A DNA stretch of 64,000 nucleotides, taken from positions 1,550,001 to 1,614,000 of the forward strand of contig NC_007650.1 in NCBI RefSeq assembly GCF_000012365.1. Reading direction: 5' to 3'. This document shows, piece after piece, positions 1-8,334 of the stretch (position 1 is the stretch's first letter; each line of letters begins with the position of its first letter). A model generated the notes under the pieces. The model was not told the origin of the DNA and made no database searches. It was given only the letters and a program-made list of their open reading frames with translations. This DNA comes from Burkholderia thailandensis E264 (GTDB lineage Bacteria > Pseudomonadota > Gammaproteobacteria > Burkholderiales > Burkholderiaceae). Position numbers and translations under genes: made by a program.

Positions 1-850
1 GCAGCCAGCAGCAATAGACGGTCGCGACGGAGGCCGGCCGGCGCGCTCGCGGGCCACGCCGCACGTCGCGCGGATCTTCCTCGTGCGCGGCATGGCGATG
101 CTGGCCGCGTTCTCCCTGCCCGGATGCCGCCCGAGCGCCGGCGAGCATCGCCTTGAAATCGTCGATGCCGCCGTCGTTTTGCAGTCCGTCGCCGCAGATC
201 GTTTCGAGTTCGAGAATATTGCGCGCGTTTGAATAGCGTTGCGTCCGTATTCGCCGGAGAGTTCAGTCGAATACGTTTGCATAATCGATCACTTTTCATG
301 TTTCGGTTGCGCGACGATGAAAACGCGCTATCGGTTACCGATTCGGTTGCCGATAGCGAGTGCGGCGGTGTTGCCGATTACCTAAAATGCAGGCTGATTC
401 GGGATCGGGCGCGTCGATTTCTGTCCGGCGCCGCGTCGAAAAGGCACGATCCGCACGCTTGATGCCCGTCGACACCCCGCGATAGTGTTCGATCGGACGG
501 CGCGTCGATTCGCGGCAGCTAATAGGCATTAGCAACAGCCGGATTCACTCGTCAACCGACCAGGGCAATACCCGCCGAACGCGCGCGATTATGTCGCGAT
601 CGACAATTTCGTTAATTCAATTGCGCTCGGGTGAATCGACACGATTGTGTTAGGCTAAGCGCTCCGCGAAATTTCCGAAAATGGAACGCTCGCTGAATCG
701 TGAATCGAAAATATTTATTCGCAAAATCCCGGCGAGATTTACGCGGATTGTTTCATTCATTAACCATAGAGGCGGCCAGTGACCGTCGATTTGCGCGCCG
801 GCGGCGAACGGCGGCGCGCGACAAGAGGGCGCAGATGCGGAGCATCGACG
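1..850. other. region without an assigned gene, left edge
   Basis: I could not assign a gene here. A plus-strand frame is open from the left edge to a stop at 230-232, so the 3' end of a gene cut by the window edge is possible, but its composition is not convincing. From about 230 to 780 the DNA is clearly richer in A and T than the flanking genes, as expected of an intergenic promoter region upstream of the operon that begins at 851. No THI-box (TPP riboswitch) sequence was recognised in it. Confidence 0.4.
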
Positions 851-1342
851 ATGACTGATCCGAAAGACACGGGGGCCGCGCCGCGCGACGCAGCGGCGCT
901 CGCAACGCCGCGCGTCGCGGTGATCGCCGTCACGTTTCGCGGCGACGACGTGATCCTCGTTCAGCGCGGCAAGGAACCGCAGAAGGGCACGTGGGGCTTT
1001 CCCGGCGGCTCGGTCGAGCCGGGCGAGAGCCTTCGCGACGCGGCCGCGCGCGAGCTGTTCGAGGAGACCGGCGTGCGCGCGCAGATCGGCGAGCCGATCG
1101 ACGTCGTCGAGGTGATCGGCTTCGACCCGCACGGCTGGCATCACCACTACGTGCTGGTCGCGATGCTGTGCCGTCATGTCGAGGGCGCGCCGCGGCCGGG
1201 CGACGACGCGACGGACTGCCGCTGGGTCCGCGTGCCGGACGGCCTGCCTCGATTCCCGGGCGTTCTCGCTGACCACGTCGTGCGCGTGGCGCAGCGAGCG
1301 CACGCCCTTAGTCATTCCAACCGAAAGGAAAACAGCCGATGA
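851..1342 (+). CDS. Nudix hydrolase
   Basis: This is a 163-residue Nudix-family hydrolase. The Nudix box GX5EX7REUXEEXGU is complete (GSVEPGE, then RELFEETGV), so divalent metal binding and pyrophosphate hydrolysis are expected. The start at 851 is preferred over a GTG at 779 because GGAG lies 8 bases upstream and homology begins after this Met. The stop overlaps the start of the next gene by 4 bases, so it is translationally coupled to the glycosidase-like gene. In this operon it may hydrolyse a (deoxy)nucleotide or a thiamin-type pyrophosphate. The substrate is inference; the family call is certain. Confidence 0.9.
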   Translation: MTDPKDTGAAPRDAAALATPRVAVIAVTFRGDDVILVQRGKEPQKGTWGFPGGSVEPGESLRDAAARELFEETGVRAQIGEPIDVVEVIGFDPHGWHHHYVLVAMLCRHVEGAPRPGDDATDCRWVRVPDGLPRFPGVLADHVVRVAQRAHALSHSNRKENSR

Positions 1343-1794
1343 AGCGCATGTTCTTGGGCGGACCGTTCAAATCCCTGGTCGACAAGCACACCGGCGTGAT
1401 GCCGGAAGACAGCATCAACCTGTTTCGCCGCGTGATCGAGCATTTCGAGGAGCGCGGCTGGGATGTGCATTGCGCACACCGGCGCGAGCATTGGGGGCGC
1501 GAATTCATGACGCCCGCCGTCTGCACGAAGACCGACTACGAGCAGATCAGCCTGTGCGACTACTTCGTCGCGTTTCCGGGCGCGCCGGCGTCGCCCGGCA
1601 CGCACATCGAGCTCGGCTGGGCGTCCGCGCTCGGCAAGCCGATCGTGCTGCTGCTCGAAGCCGACAAGGAGTACGCGTACCTCGTGCGCGGCCTCGACGA
1701 GATCACGCGCATCGAGCGCGTGGAATTCAGCGGCGGCGGAATCGATCCGGCCGCGATCGAAGCCGCGATCGACCGTTTCGAAGCGCGGGGCTGA
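1339..1794 (+). CDS. nucleoside 2-deoxyribosyltransferase-like N-glycosidase
   Basis: A 151-residue protein of the nucleoside 2-deoxyribosyltransferase superfamily. The family core is visible as GTHIELGWASALGKP around residues 87-101, with E91 in the position of the nucleophilic Glu, preceded by a short acidic loop CDYFVAFPG. In mildiomycin and bacimethrin biosynthesis, members of this superfamily hydrolyse (5-hydroxymethyl)CMP to the free base. Its place directly before a thymidylate-synthase-like gene and a methyltransferase suggests the same step here: release of 5-hydroxymethylcytosine. It starts inside the Nudix stop codon and ends one base before the next ATG. The family is clear; the substrate is inferred from context. 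Confidence 0.85.
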   Translation: MKRMFLGGPFKSLVDKHTGVMPEDSINLFRRVIEHFEERGWDVHCAHRREHWGREFMTPAVCTKTDYEQISLCDYFVAFPGAPASPGTHIELGWASALGKPIVLLLEADKEYAYLVRGLDEITRIERVEFSGGGIDPAAIEAAIDRFEARG

Positions 1795-1795
1795 C

Positions 1796-2785
1796 ATGCG
1801 CCGCTATCCGGGTCTCAGCGAGCTCTACCTCGCGACGCTCAGCGACGTCTGCGGCGCGTACGAATTCCGGAGCGCGCCGCGCGGGCACGCGGAGCGCGAA
1901 ATCATCGGCTACGGCGCACGGATCGACGATCCGCGCGCGCGCTTTTGCCGGCGCGCCGCGCGCAAACAGAACGTCGTCTTCAACTACGCCGAGGCGCTGT
2001 GGTATCTGTCCGGCCGCAACGACCTCGAATTCATCGAGCACTACGCGCCGTCGATGGCGCGCTACAGTCCGGACGGCAAGCATCTGCCGGGCACCGGCTA
2101 CGGCGCGCGGCTCATGCATTACGGCGCGCGCGCGCTCGACCAGATCGAGCGCGCGCTCGACATCCTGTCGCGCGACGACGCCGAGAGCAAGCGCGTCGTG
2201 CTGCAGATCTTCAGCGCCGACGAAGACCTGTACCGGCGCAACATCGACGTGTCGTGCACGCTCGGCCTGCAACTGCTGCTGCGCGAGGGCCGGCTGCACA
2301 TGGTCGCGTTCATGCGCGCGAACGACGCGTACGTCGGGCTCCTGAACGACGTGTTCTCGTTCACGTTCCTGCAGGAGTACGTCGCGACGCGGCTCGACTG
2401 CGAGATCGGCGCGTATTCGCATCACGTCGGCTCGATCCACGTCTACGACGACAATCTGCCGCGCGCGCTGGCGCTCCTCGACGACAGCGACGCGCAGATC
2501 GTCACCGCCGCCGCGCCGCCGCGGATGCCCGCCGGCACGAGCCCCGCGACGATCGCGCGCGTGCTCGAGCACGAAGGCCGGATTCGCGCGGGGCGGATGT
2601 CGCTCGCCGCGCTTCAGGACATCGATCTCGATCCGTACTGGCGCGACGTGCTCGGCCTCTTCTGGATCTACCGCGAAATCAAGGCGGGCAACCCGCCGCC
2701 CGACGACGCGCTCGCGTTCGTCGGGCCGTTCCATCGCGCCTATCTGCTGAACCGGTGGGACATGGCGCCCGCCTCGCTTCAATAA
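1796..2785 (+). CDS. thymidylate synthase-like (hydroxymethyl)transferase
   Basis: A 329-residue protein of the thymidylate synthase/dCMP hydroxymethylase fold. C154 in the segment NIDVSCTLGLQL aligns with the catalytic Cys. The following RANDAYVGLLNDVFSF matches the family signature (RSxDxxLGxPFN), and a HHVGSIHVYDDN segment matches the GDAHLY region. The divergence from housekeeping ThyA, with SC in place of the usual PC, and the neighbours point to a biosynthetic enzyme that hydroxymethylates C5 of CMP, as in mildiomycin and bacimethrin pathways. It follows the glycosidase gene by one base. Substrate assignment is inference; a second ThyA would be expected elsewhere in the genome. Confidence 0.85.
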   Translation: MRRYPGLSELYLATLSDVCGAYEFRSAPRGHAEREIIGYGARIDDPRARFCRRAARKQNVVFNYAEALWYLSGRNDLEFIEHYAPSMARYSPDGKHLPGTGYGARLMHYGARALDQIERALDILSRDDAESKRVVLQIFSADEDLYRRNIDVSCTLGLQLLLREGRLHMVAFMRANDAYVGLLNDVFSFTFLQEYVATRLDCEIGAYSHHVGSIHVYDDNLPRALALLDDSDAQIVTAAAPPRMPAGTSPATIARVLEHEGRIRAGRMSLAALQDIDLDPYWRDVLGLFWIYREIKAGNPPPDDALAFVGPFHRAYLLNRWDMAPASLQ

Positions 2786-2800
2786 CGCACAAGGAACCCG

Positions 2801-3541
2801 ATGAAGACCGACTGGACCGAACACGAGGTTTCGCAACGCTTTCACGCATACGACGACCGGATCGAGGCGCGCTTCGGCTACCGGCCGCTGATCGCCGAGC
2901 TCACGGGCTCGCTCGGCACCGCGATCCGCGTGCTCGATTACGGCTGCGGCGGCGGCAAGGTCGCGCGGCGCTTGCGCGCGGCGGGCGTCGCGCACGTGAC
3001 GGGCGTCGACATCGCGCCGACGATGATCGACAACGCGATCGCGGCCGGCGTCGACGACGGGCTGGACTACGTGCATATCGACGGGCCGTTGCTGCCGTTT
3101 GACGACGCGAGCTTCGATGCGGCGATCAGTTGCTTCCTGTTCGTCAACATCTCGCAGCGCGCGGAGCTCGCGCGCGTCGCGGCGGAGGTGCTGCGCGTGC
3201 TGAAGCCCGGCGGCGCGTACTACGTGCTCGACACGAACCCGCGCGCGACGGGCGTGCAGTTCCCGACGTTCCGCAACGGCGAGCCGGGCATCGTCTACCG
3301 CGACGGCGATCCGCGCACGGTCCATCTGCACGTGCCGGGCGAAGGCGTGTTCGACGTCGTCGACACGCACTGGGACATTGCGACGTATCGCCATGCGTTC
3401 GAGGCAGCGGGCTTCGCGCTCGCGGCGACGATGGAACTCGGCTTTCGCACGGCGGATGCGGGCGGCGCGCCGGGCGCCTACGCGGATGCCGACGGCAGCA
3501 AGCCGTTCGTGCTGTTCAAGGCGGCGAAGCCGCTGCGCTGA
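2801..3541 (+). CDS. SAM-dependent methyltransferase (class I)
   Basis: A 246-residue class I methyltransferase. Motif I is VLDYGCGGG at residues 44-52, followed by the acidic residue of GVDIAPTMID and by FDAAISCFLFVNI and VLKPGGAYYVLD, the usual motifs IV-VI. It lies 15 bases after the thymidylate-synthase-like gene. In bacimethrin biosynthesis a SAM methyltransferase puts the methyl group on O2 of hydroxymethylcytosine, and this gene occupies that slot. The enzyme class is certain from the motifs; the acceptor is inferred from operon context only. Confidence 0.85.
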   Translation: MKTDWTEHEVSQRFHAYDDRIEARFGYRPLIAELTGSLGTAIRVLDYGCGGGKVARRLRAAGVAHVTGVDIAPTMIDNAIAAGVDDGLDYVHIDGPLLPFDDASFDAAISCFLFVNISQRAELARVAAEVLRVLKPGGAYYVLDTNPRATGVQFPTFRNGEPGIVYRDGDPRTVHLHVPGEGVFDVVDTHWDIATYRHAFEAAGFALAATMELGFRTADAGGAPGAYADADGSKPFVLFKAAKPLR

Positions 3542-3742
3542 CGCCGAGCGTCGCGCGCCGCGGCGCGCGGCATGGCAGGGCGGCGCCGCGAACGCCCGGC
3601 CGCCGGCACGCGCGCGGCGAAAACGACGCGCACGCGGGCGTCGCCCGGCGGCCCGCCCGATGGGCGACGCGATGCGTTGCGCGGCGTCGCCCGCCCGGCC
3701 ATCGACGACAAAACGACAAAACTCAACGAAACACGAGGGAAC

Positions 3743-4543
3743 ATGATCGCGAACGTACTGACGATCGCCGGCACCGACCCGACGGGCGGCGCGGGCATTC
3801 AGGCCGATCTCAAGGCATTTTCCGCAATGCGCGCATACGGGATGGCGGCGATCACCGCGGTCGTCGCGCAGAACACGGCCGGCGTGCGCAGCTTCCGCGC
3901 GCTCGATCCGGCGTTCGTGGCCGATCAGATCGACGCGGTGTTCGACGACGTCGCCGTGCACGCGGTCAAGATCGGGATGATCGCGACCGCGCCGATCGCG
4001 GAGGCGGTCGCCGCGGCGCTCGTCAGGCATCGCCCCGCGCCCGTCGTGCTCGACCCGGTGATGGTCGCGAAAAGCGGCGACCGGCTGCTCGATCCGGACG
4101 CGGTCGACGCGATCCGCGACAAGCTCGTGCCGATCGCCACGTTGATCACGCCGAACCTGCCGGAGGCGGGCGTGCTGCTCGGCCGCGGCGAGCCGCGCAC
4201 GCTCGCCGAGATGCATGCGGCGGCGGCCGAGCTGCACACGCTCGGTTCGCGCTGGGTGCTGCTCAAGGGCGGCCACCTGCCGGGCGAGCGCAGCGTCGAC
4301 GTGCTGCGCGGCCCGGCCGCGGCGACGGTCGAGCTGTCCGCGCCGCGCGTCGCGACGAAGAACGACCACGGCACCGGCTGCACGCTGTCGGCCGCGATCG
4401 CCGCGCTGCTGCCGCGCCACTCGGTCGAGGACAGCGTCTGCCGCGCGAAGGCGTACCTGAGCGACGCGCTCGCCGCATCCGGCCAACTCGATGTCGGCCA
4501 CGGGCACGGCCCCGTCCATCACTTCCACGCGCTATGGAACTGA
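3743..4543 (+). CDS. hydroxymethylpyrimidine (phosphate) kinase, ThiD-like
   Basis: A 266-residue ribokinase-fold kinase of the ThiD family. Visible are the substrate segment GTDPTGGAGIQADLKAF (residues 10-26), DPVMVAKSGDRLL (104-116), TPNLPEA and the anion-hole segment NDHGTGCTLSAA with C213. ThiD phosphorylates HMP and HMP-phosphate for thiamin synthesis and also accepts bacimethrin. Beside thiaminase I and the presumed bacimethrin genes it would activate the base analogue, or HMP salvaged after thiaminase action. A longer upstream open frame is rejected because homology begins at this ATG; about 200 bases separate it from the methyltransferase. Confidence 0.9.
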   Translation: MIANVLTIAGTDPTGGAGIQADLKAFSAMRAYGMAAITAVVAQNTAGVRSFRALDPAFVADQIDAVFDDVAVHAVKIGMIATAPIAEAVAAALVRHRPAPVVLDPVMVAKSGDRLLDPDAVDAIRDKLVPIATLITPNLPEAGVLLGRGEPRTLAEMHAAAAELHTLGSRWVLLKGGHLPGERSVDVLRGPAAATVELSAPRVATKNDHGTGCTLSAAIAALLPRHSVEDSVCRAKAYLSDALAASGQLDVGHGHGPVHHFHALWN

Positions 4544-4620
4544 CGCGCGCGCCGCGCGCCGGCAAGCGCGCGCATCGGCAGGCGCGCCGATCCCCACGCG
4601 TCATTCGACAAGGAACCATC

Positions 4621-6051
4621 ATGCGTCGCCTCCTGTGCTGCCTCACGATCCTTCTGGGTTTTCTGTTCGCCGCGCCGTCGCATGCGGGCGACGCGGCCGC
4701 CGTGCAGCAACTGACGGTCGCGCTGTATCCGTGGGTGCCGCGCGTCGACCAGTTCAGGCGCGCGATCGAGAGCGAATGGAAGAAGGTGCAGCCGGCCGTC
4801 GCGCTGCGCTTTCTGTCCGCGGATGCGTGGGACGGCGGCTACAAGAACGATCCGCCGGCGAACGCCGACGTCTACGTCTACGACGCGATCTTCTTCGACT
4901 ACTTCCGCAGCCAGAACTGGCTTGAACCGCTCACGGCGAGCGAGATCCGCAACATCGACGATTTCCTGCCGTACGCGATCCGGGGCGTGAAGTCGGGCGA
5001 CCTGTACTACAGCATCCCGCAACTCGGCTGCGCGAACGTGCTGTTCTACCGGAAGGACGACGCGGCGCTCGCGGCCGCGACGACGCTCACGCAGGTGCGC
5101 AGCGCGCTCGGGCAATGCACGTTCACGAGCGAGATTGCGCCGGACAAGCGCGGGCTGATGGTCGACATGTCCGGCCGGACGACGAACGCCGCGCTCTACC
5201 TGGACGCCGAGCACAGCCGCACGGGCGCGTACCCGCTGCCGCTGCCGTGGAGCGCGAACGACCTGAACGGCGGCGCGCTCGGCAGCCTGCGCGCGCTGAT
5301 GGCGATGTCGAGCTGGCCGAACGCGACGGCCGAACTGCCCGGCCAATACGATCGCTCCGCCTGGTTCAGCGACGGCGACGGGCGCGCGGTGATCGGCTAT
5401 TCGGAATCGATGTCGGCGATGAGCGAAGCGGCGCGGCGCAATCTCGACTTCAAGTTCCTGCCGCTGTCGGACGAGCCGCAGCCGCCGCTCTTCTACGCGG
5501 ACGTGATCGGCGTGAACACGACGACGAACGCGCGCGGCACGCGCGCGCTCGCGGTACAGCTCGCGAACGTGATCGCCGCGTCGTCGACGATGGTGCAAAG
5601 CGTCGGGCCGGACGGCAGCGGCGTGCCGCAGTATCTGTTCTCCGCACGGCGCAGCGTGCTGCAGACGCTCGCGCAGCGCTATCCGCTCTATCGGAAGATG
5701 GTCGCGCTGCTCGACGCGCGCGAGCCGGTGATGTTCAAGATCGACGCGCAGTCGCGCAACTGGCTCGCGTCGATGAGCGGGCCGATCGCGCAGCGCGCGC
5801 GCGCCGATTATCCGTGCGGCTGCGACATCGACACTGCCTTGCCGATCGCCGACTATCGCGGCGCGCAGGCCGTGTGTCCGACCGTCTGCGCGGCGCAGGG
5901 CGGCTGGAACGGCCAATGGGCCAACCAGTCGCCGGCGGCGCCCGCCGGGCAGTCCGCGTGCGGCTGCAACGCGTGCCCGATTTCAGCCGCCGCGAAACCG
6001 CCGCGCGCGCTCGCCACCCGCGCCGCGCCTGCCGAGCGCGAGAAGCCGTGA
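4621..6051 (+). CDS. thiaminase I, secreted
   Basis: A 476-residue thiaminase I with a periplasmic-binding-protein fold. It starts with a signal peptide (charged MRRLL, hydrophobic stretch, likely cleavage after SHA at residue 22). The catalytic Cys is C137 in YSIPQLGCANVLFY and the base is E262 in GYSESMSAM. The spacing is close to that of C113 and E241 in the Paenibacillus thiaminolyticus enzyme. It replaces the thiazole of thiamin with a nucleophile, which releases pyrimidine for salvage or builds analogues. The Cys-rich C-terminal extension (CGC, CPTVC, CGCNACP) is unusual and may form disulfides in the periplasm. It is the last gene of the operon. Confidence 0.92.
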   Translation: MRRLLCCLTILLGFLFAAPSHAGDAAAVQQLTVALYPWVPRVDQFRRAIESEWKKVQPAVALRFLSADAWDGGYKNDPPANADVYVYDAIFFDYFRSQNWLEPLTASEIRNIDDFLPYAIRGVKSGDLYYSIPQLGCANVLFYRKDDAALAAATTLTQVRSALGQCTFTSEIAPDKRGLMVDMSGRTTNAALYLDAEHSRTGAYPLPLPWSANDLNGGALGSLRALMAMSSWPNATAELPGQYDRSAWFSDGDGRAVIGYSESMSAMSEAARRNLDFKFLPLSDEPQPPLFYADVIGVNTTTNARGTRALAVQLANVIAASSTMVQSVGPDGSGVPQYLFSARRSVLQTLAQRYPLYRKMVALLDAREPVMFKIDAQSRNWLASMSGPIAQRARADYPCGCDIDTALPIADYRGAQAVCPTVCAAQGGWNGQWANQSPAAPAGQSACGCNACPISAAAKPPRALATRAAPAEREKP

Positions 6052-6131
6052 CGGACGGCGCCCGGCCGGGCCGACGCGGCAGGCCAGGCGCCCGATGCGC
6101 CCGGCGCCGGCGGGCGCGTCCGGATCGCCTG

Positions 6132-6941
6132 CTAGAGCTGCACGCATGCGCACATCTGGCCGAAGAACTCGACCTGTGCGCGCGACTCATGAATCTCACA
6201 CTGCAGATCGCCGCTCAGCCGCCCGAACTCGAGCGGCTTGCCGATGCCGAGCACCGTCGAATCGGGATCGGCCGACAGCGCCCGCAGCATTTCCGCGAGC
6301 CATGAACTGAGCTTCGTGGCCGTCCCGCCGTCGACCGGCACCTCGTACGACATCCTCGGCAGCGGCAGCCCCGCGGCCGCGAACAGCTTCACCATCCGGT
6401 GCGCGACGTCGAACGACGGGAACGACCGCTTGCAGCGCTCGAGAATCTCCGCCGTCACCGAATCCCAGAGCGGCAGGGGCGGCGTCGACATCGGCTTGCG
6501 CACGAAATCGGGCTCGTGCAGCGCGAGATATCCGCCGGGCCTCACGAAGCGCGCCGCGTGGCGGACGAACTCGGCCGCGTGCAACTGATGCATCAGCACG
6601 TAGCGGGAGACGACGACGTCGAAGCCGTGCGCGCCTTCGACCTGATCGAGGCCGCACGCGCGAAAGCGGATGTTGTGCAGTCGCGCGCGCTCGGCGTTGG
6701 CGCTTGCCGCTTCGATCGCGGCGTCGCTCGGGTCGATCGCGACGACGCTGCCGCCCGGGCCGACCATCTCGGCCGCGAGCATGCCGACGCCGCCCGTCCC
6801 GCAGCCGATGTCGAGCACGCGCATCGAGGGTCGAAGTCGCGCGTTCTCGAGCAGGCGCCGCGTGACGGGCTTCAGCATCTCCGACTGGAAATCCAGCCGG
6901 CGAAGTTCTATCGGCGAGTGCCCCAACGTGTATTTGGACAT
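6132..6941 (-). CDS. SAM-dependent methyltransferase
   Basis: A 269-residue class I methyltransferase with motif I VLDIGCGTGGVGM, the acidic AIDPSDAAI and a FVRPGGYLALHEPDF loop, resembling UbiE/COQ5-type small-molecule methyltransferases. It is transcribed towards the thiaminase operon (convergent, 80 bases apart), so it is not part of that operon. The ATG at 6941 is followed by good coding sequence and preceded by AGGAGA. The substrate is unknown; nothing in the neighbours indicates a pathway. Confidence 0.8.
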   Translation of the reverse strand: MSKYTLGHSPIELRRLDFQSEMLKPVTRRLLENARLRPSMRVLDIGCGTGGVGMLAAEMVGPGGSVVAIDPSDAAIEAASANAERARLHNIRFRACGLDQVEGAHGFDVVVSRYVLMHQLHAAEFVRHAARFVRPGGYLALHEPDFVRKPMSTPPLPLWDSVTAEILERCKRSFPSFDVAHRMVKLFAAAGLPLPRMSYEVPVDGGTATKLSSWLAEMLRALSADPDSTVLGIGKPLEFGRLSGDLQCEIHESRAQVEFFGQMCACVQL

Positions 6942-7686
6942 GGTTCGTTCGATCTCCTCTCATGGTTGCGGATTCGGCGGCGGCGGCGCAAATGCGTCGG
7001 CCGCGCGGCGCGCGCGCCGTTCGTGTGCAGCCGATCGCGCGCGCCTGCTCGCGAACGTGCGAACGTGCCGGCGGGCAACGCGCGGCGGCCCGCATCGGAC
7101 GCGAGGCACGAACGCGCCGCGCCGCATGCCCGCGTCGACGGCAAGCCCATTCGAGACGCTCGCGCATTGCGCGACCGAGACAAGACGCGTACGCGCGCCG
7201 CATCGACGATATTCCGTGTAACGACAGGCGGCATCGTTCGACGTCCGGCAACGCATCATGCTGCCGACGCGGCGACGCGTTCGCGATACCGTGCGGAATC
7301 GATGCGAAGCGCGCGTCGAAGCCAGCGCGAATCGCGACGATACGCGACGAATCGCGATGAATCTCGCCTTGATAGCACGCGCATGCGCATGCGGAAAGCG
7401 CGAAGCTTCGGAGGTCGACCGATGTCCGGACGACTGCGGCCAAGCGCCGGAACCCGCGCGACGTCATCGCCCGCAGTCATCGCCCGCAGTCGTGGCCGAC
7501 ACCGCTCGACGATTCGCTCCGATTCGCTCGATACGCGCGCGCATCGAGCGCCGCACCGGGTTCGATGCGCGCGCGGCGGACTGCGAACCACGATTCGCGC
7601 AGTCCTGGCGACGGCGGCGGCCCATTCGTCCGTCGCCCATCGCCCCGAATGCGCGTCAAGCCGCGCGCATCCCGTCCCCGGAGCGC
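6942..7686. other. gene-poor intergenic region
   Basis: About 750 bases between divergent genes with no convincing coding frame; open frames here are Arg/Ala-rich products of high GC content. It holds a tandem 13-bp duplication (CATCGCCCGCAGT twice, 7465-7490) and a run of TCGCGA-containing words at about 7328-7365. I see no tRNA or known small RNA. The right end leads into the FNR-type box and the promoter of the gene at 7797. Confidence 0.5.
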
Positions 7687-7700
7687 TTGACCTGCATCAA
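7687..7700 (+). promoter_or_regulatory. FNR/Anr-type box
   Basis: TTGAC-CTGC-ATCAA is one mismatch from the FNR/Anr consensus TTGAT-N4-ATCAA. A TTTAGA -10-like element at 7728-7733 puts the start of transcription near 7740, with the box about 46 bases upstream, close to a class II arrangement. It would give low-oxygen activation of the gene at 7797 and perhaps of the P-type ATPase behind it. Confidence 0.6.
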
Positions 7701-7744
7701 GCCGGCCATCACCGATGGCCCGCACCCTTTAGACAAGCGAAACA

Positions 7745-7767
7745 GTGCGCGCCAGCGTGGCGCGCAC
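7745..7767 (+). other. perfect hairpin in the leader of the gene at 7797
   Basis: GTGCGCGCCA (7745-7754) and TGGCGCGCAC (7758-7767) form a perfect 10-bp stem with a 3-base loop, just after the predicted transcription start and 30 bases before the ATG. It is followed by GTTTTCG, too short a T run for a good terminator. It could stabilise the 5' end of the mRNA or be a protein site. Confidence 0.45.
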
Positions 7768-7796
7768 GTTTTCGCGGTCCGAACGGAGAAATCGCC

Positions 7797-8276
7797 ATGC
7801 GAAACACTGTTCATCGATGGGCGCGCGCCGTAGCCGCCGTCGTCGCCGTTGCCGCGCTCGGCTCGACGGCCGCCGTGAGCGCGACGCTCGAACCCGCCAC
7901 GCAAAACGGCGTCGCCTACGTGACGGGCGGCATCGGCCAGGACGAGGTCGACGCCATCCGCGCGGCCGCGCCGAAGTACAACCTGCGCATGATGTTCGCG
8001 TCGCGCAGCGGCGAATATCTGTCCGACGTCGACGTGACGATTCGTTCGGCGGCGGCGCAGCCTGTGCTGATCGTTCACACCAAGGGCCCGTTCCTGTATG
8101 CGCGGCTGCCGGCGGGGCAGTACCGGATCGATGCCCGCTACGGCGGCGCCGAGCAGCGGCGAAACGTGCGCGTGCCCGCACGCGGCGGCGTCCAGGTCGA
8201 TTTCCGCTGGACCGAGCCCGATCGGCGCGGCGCGATGCAGATCTGCGATCCCGGTCCATGTCCCCGTCAACGTTGA
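7797..8276 (+). CDS. exported protein with carboxypeptidase-regulatory-like beta domain
   Basis: A 159-residue protein with an N-terminal signal sequence (Arg-rich start, then Ala/Val-rich helix ending around VSA at residue 27). Residues about 55-140 look like a small beta sandwich of the carboxypeptidase regulatory type (SDVDVTIRS, then LYARLPAGQYRIDARYGG). Proteins of this type occur in many Burkholderia as conserved hypothetical exported proteins; the function is unknown. The start at 7797 has GGAG upstream and gives the signal peptide. The FNR-type box and leader hairpin suggest low-oxygen control. The P-type ATPase gene begins 58 bases after its stop, so co-transcription is likely. Confidence 0.75.
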   Translation: MRNTVHRWARAVAAVVAVAALGSTAAVSATLEPATQNGVAYVTGGIGQDEVDAIRAAAPKYNLRMMFASRSGEYLSDVDVTIRSAAAQPVLIVHTKGPFLYARLPAGQYRIDARYGGAEQRRNVRVPARGGVQVDFRWTEPDRRGAMQICDPGPCPRQR

Positions 8277-8334
8277 GCGTCGCGCGTTCGATCGCGCCGC
8301 GCGAGCGGCCAGGCGGACGCGCCGCGATCGTCCC

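Noticed and set aside
229..462. 77-codon plus-strand frame in the left intergenic region
   Set aside because: No ribosome site, AT-rich non-coding composition and no recognisable feature.
1..850. TPP riboswitch before the thiamin-related operon
   Set aside because: No THI-box core sequence could be found; regulation by another means is more likely.
1727..4528. Very long minus-strand open frame opposite the thymidylate-synthase-like, methyltransferase and kinase genes
   Set aside because: Arg/Ala/Val-rich product with no domain; a shadow of high-GC coding sequence on the other strand.
7465..7490. Tandem repeat considered as CRISPR remnant
   Set aside because: Only two contiguous 13-bp units without spacers.
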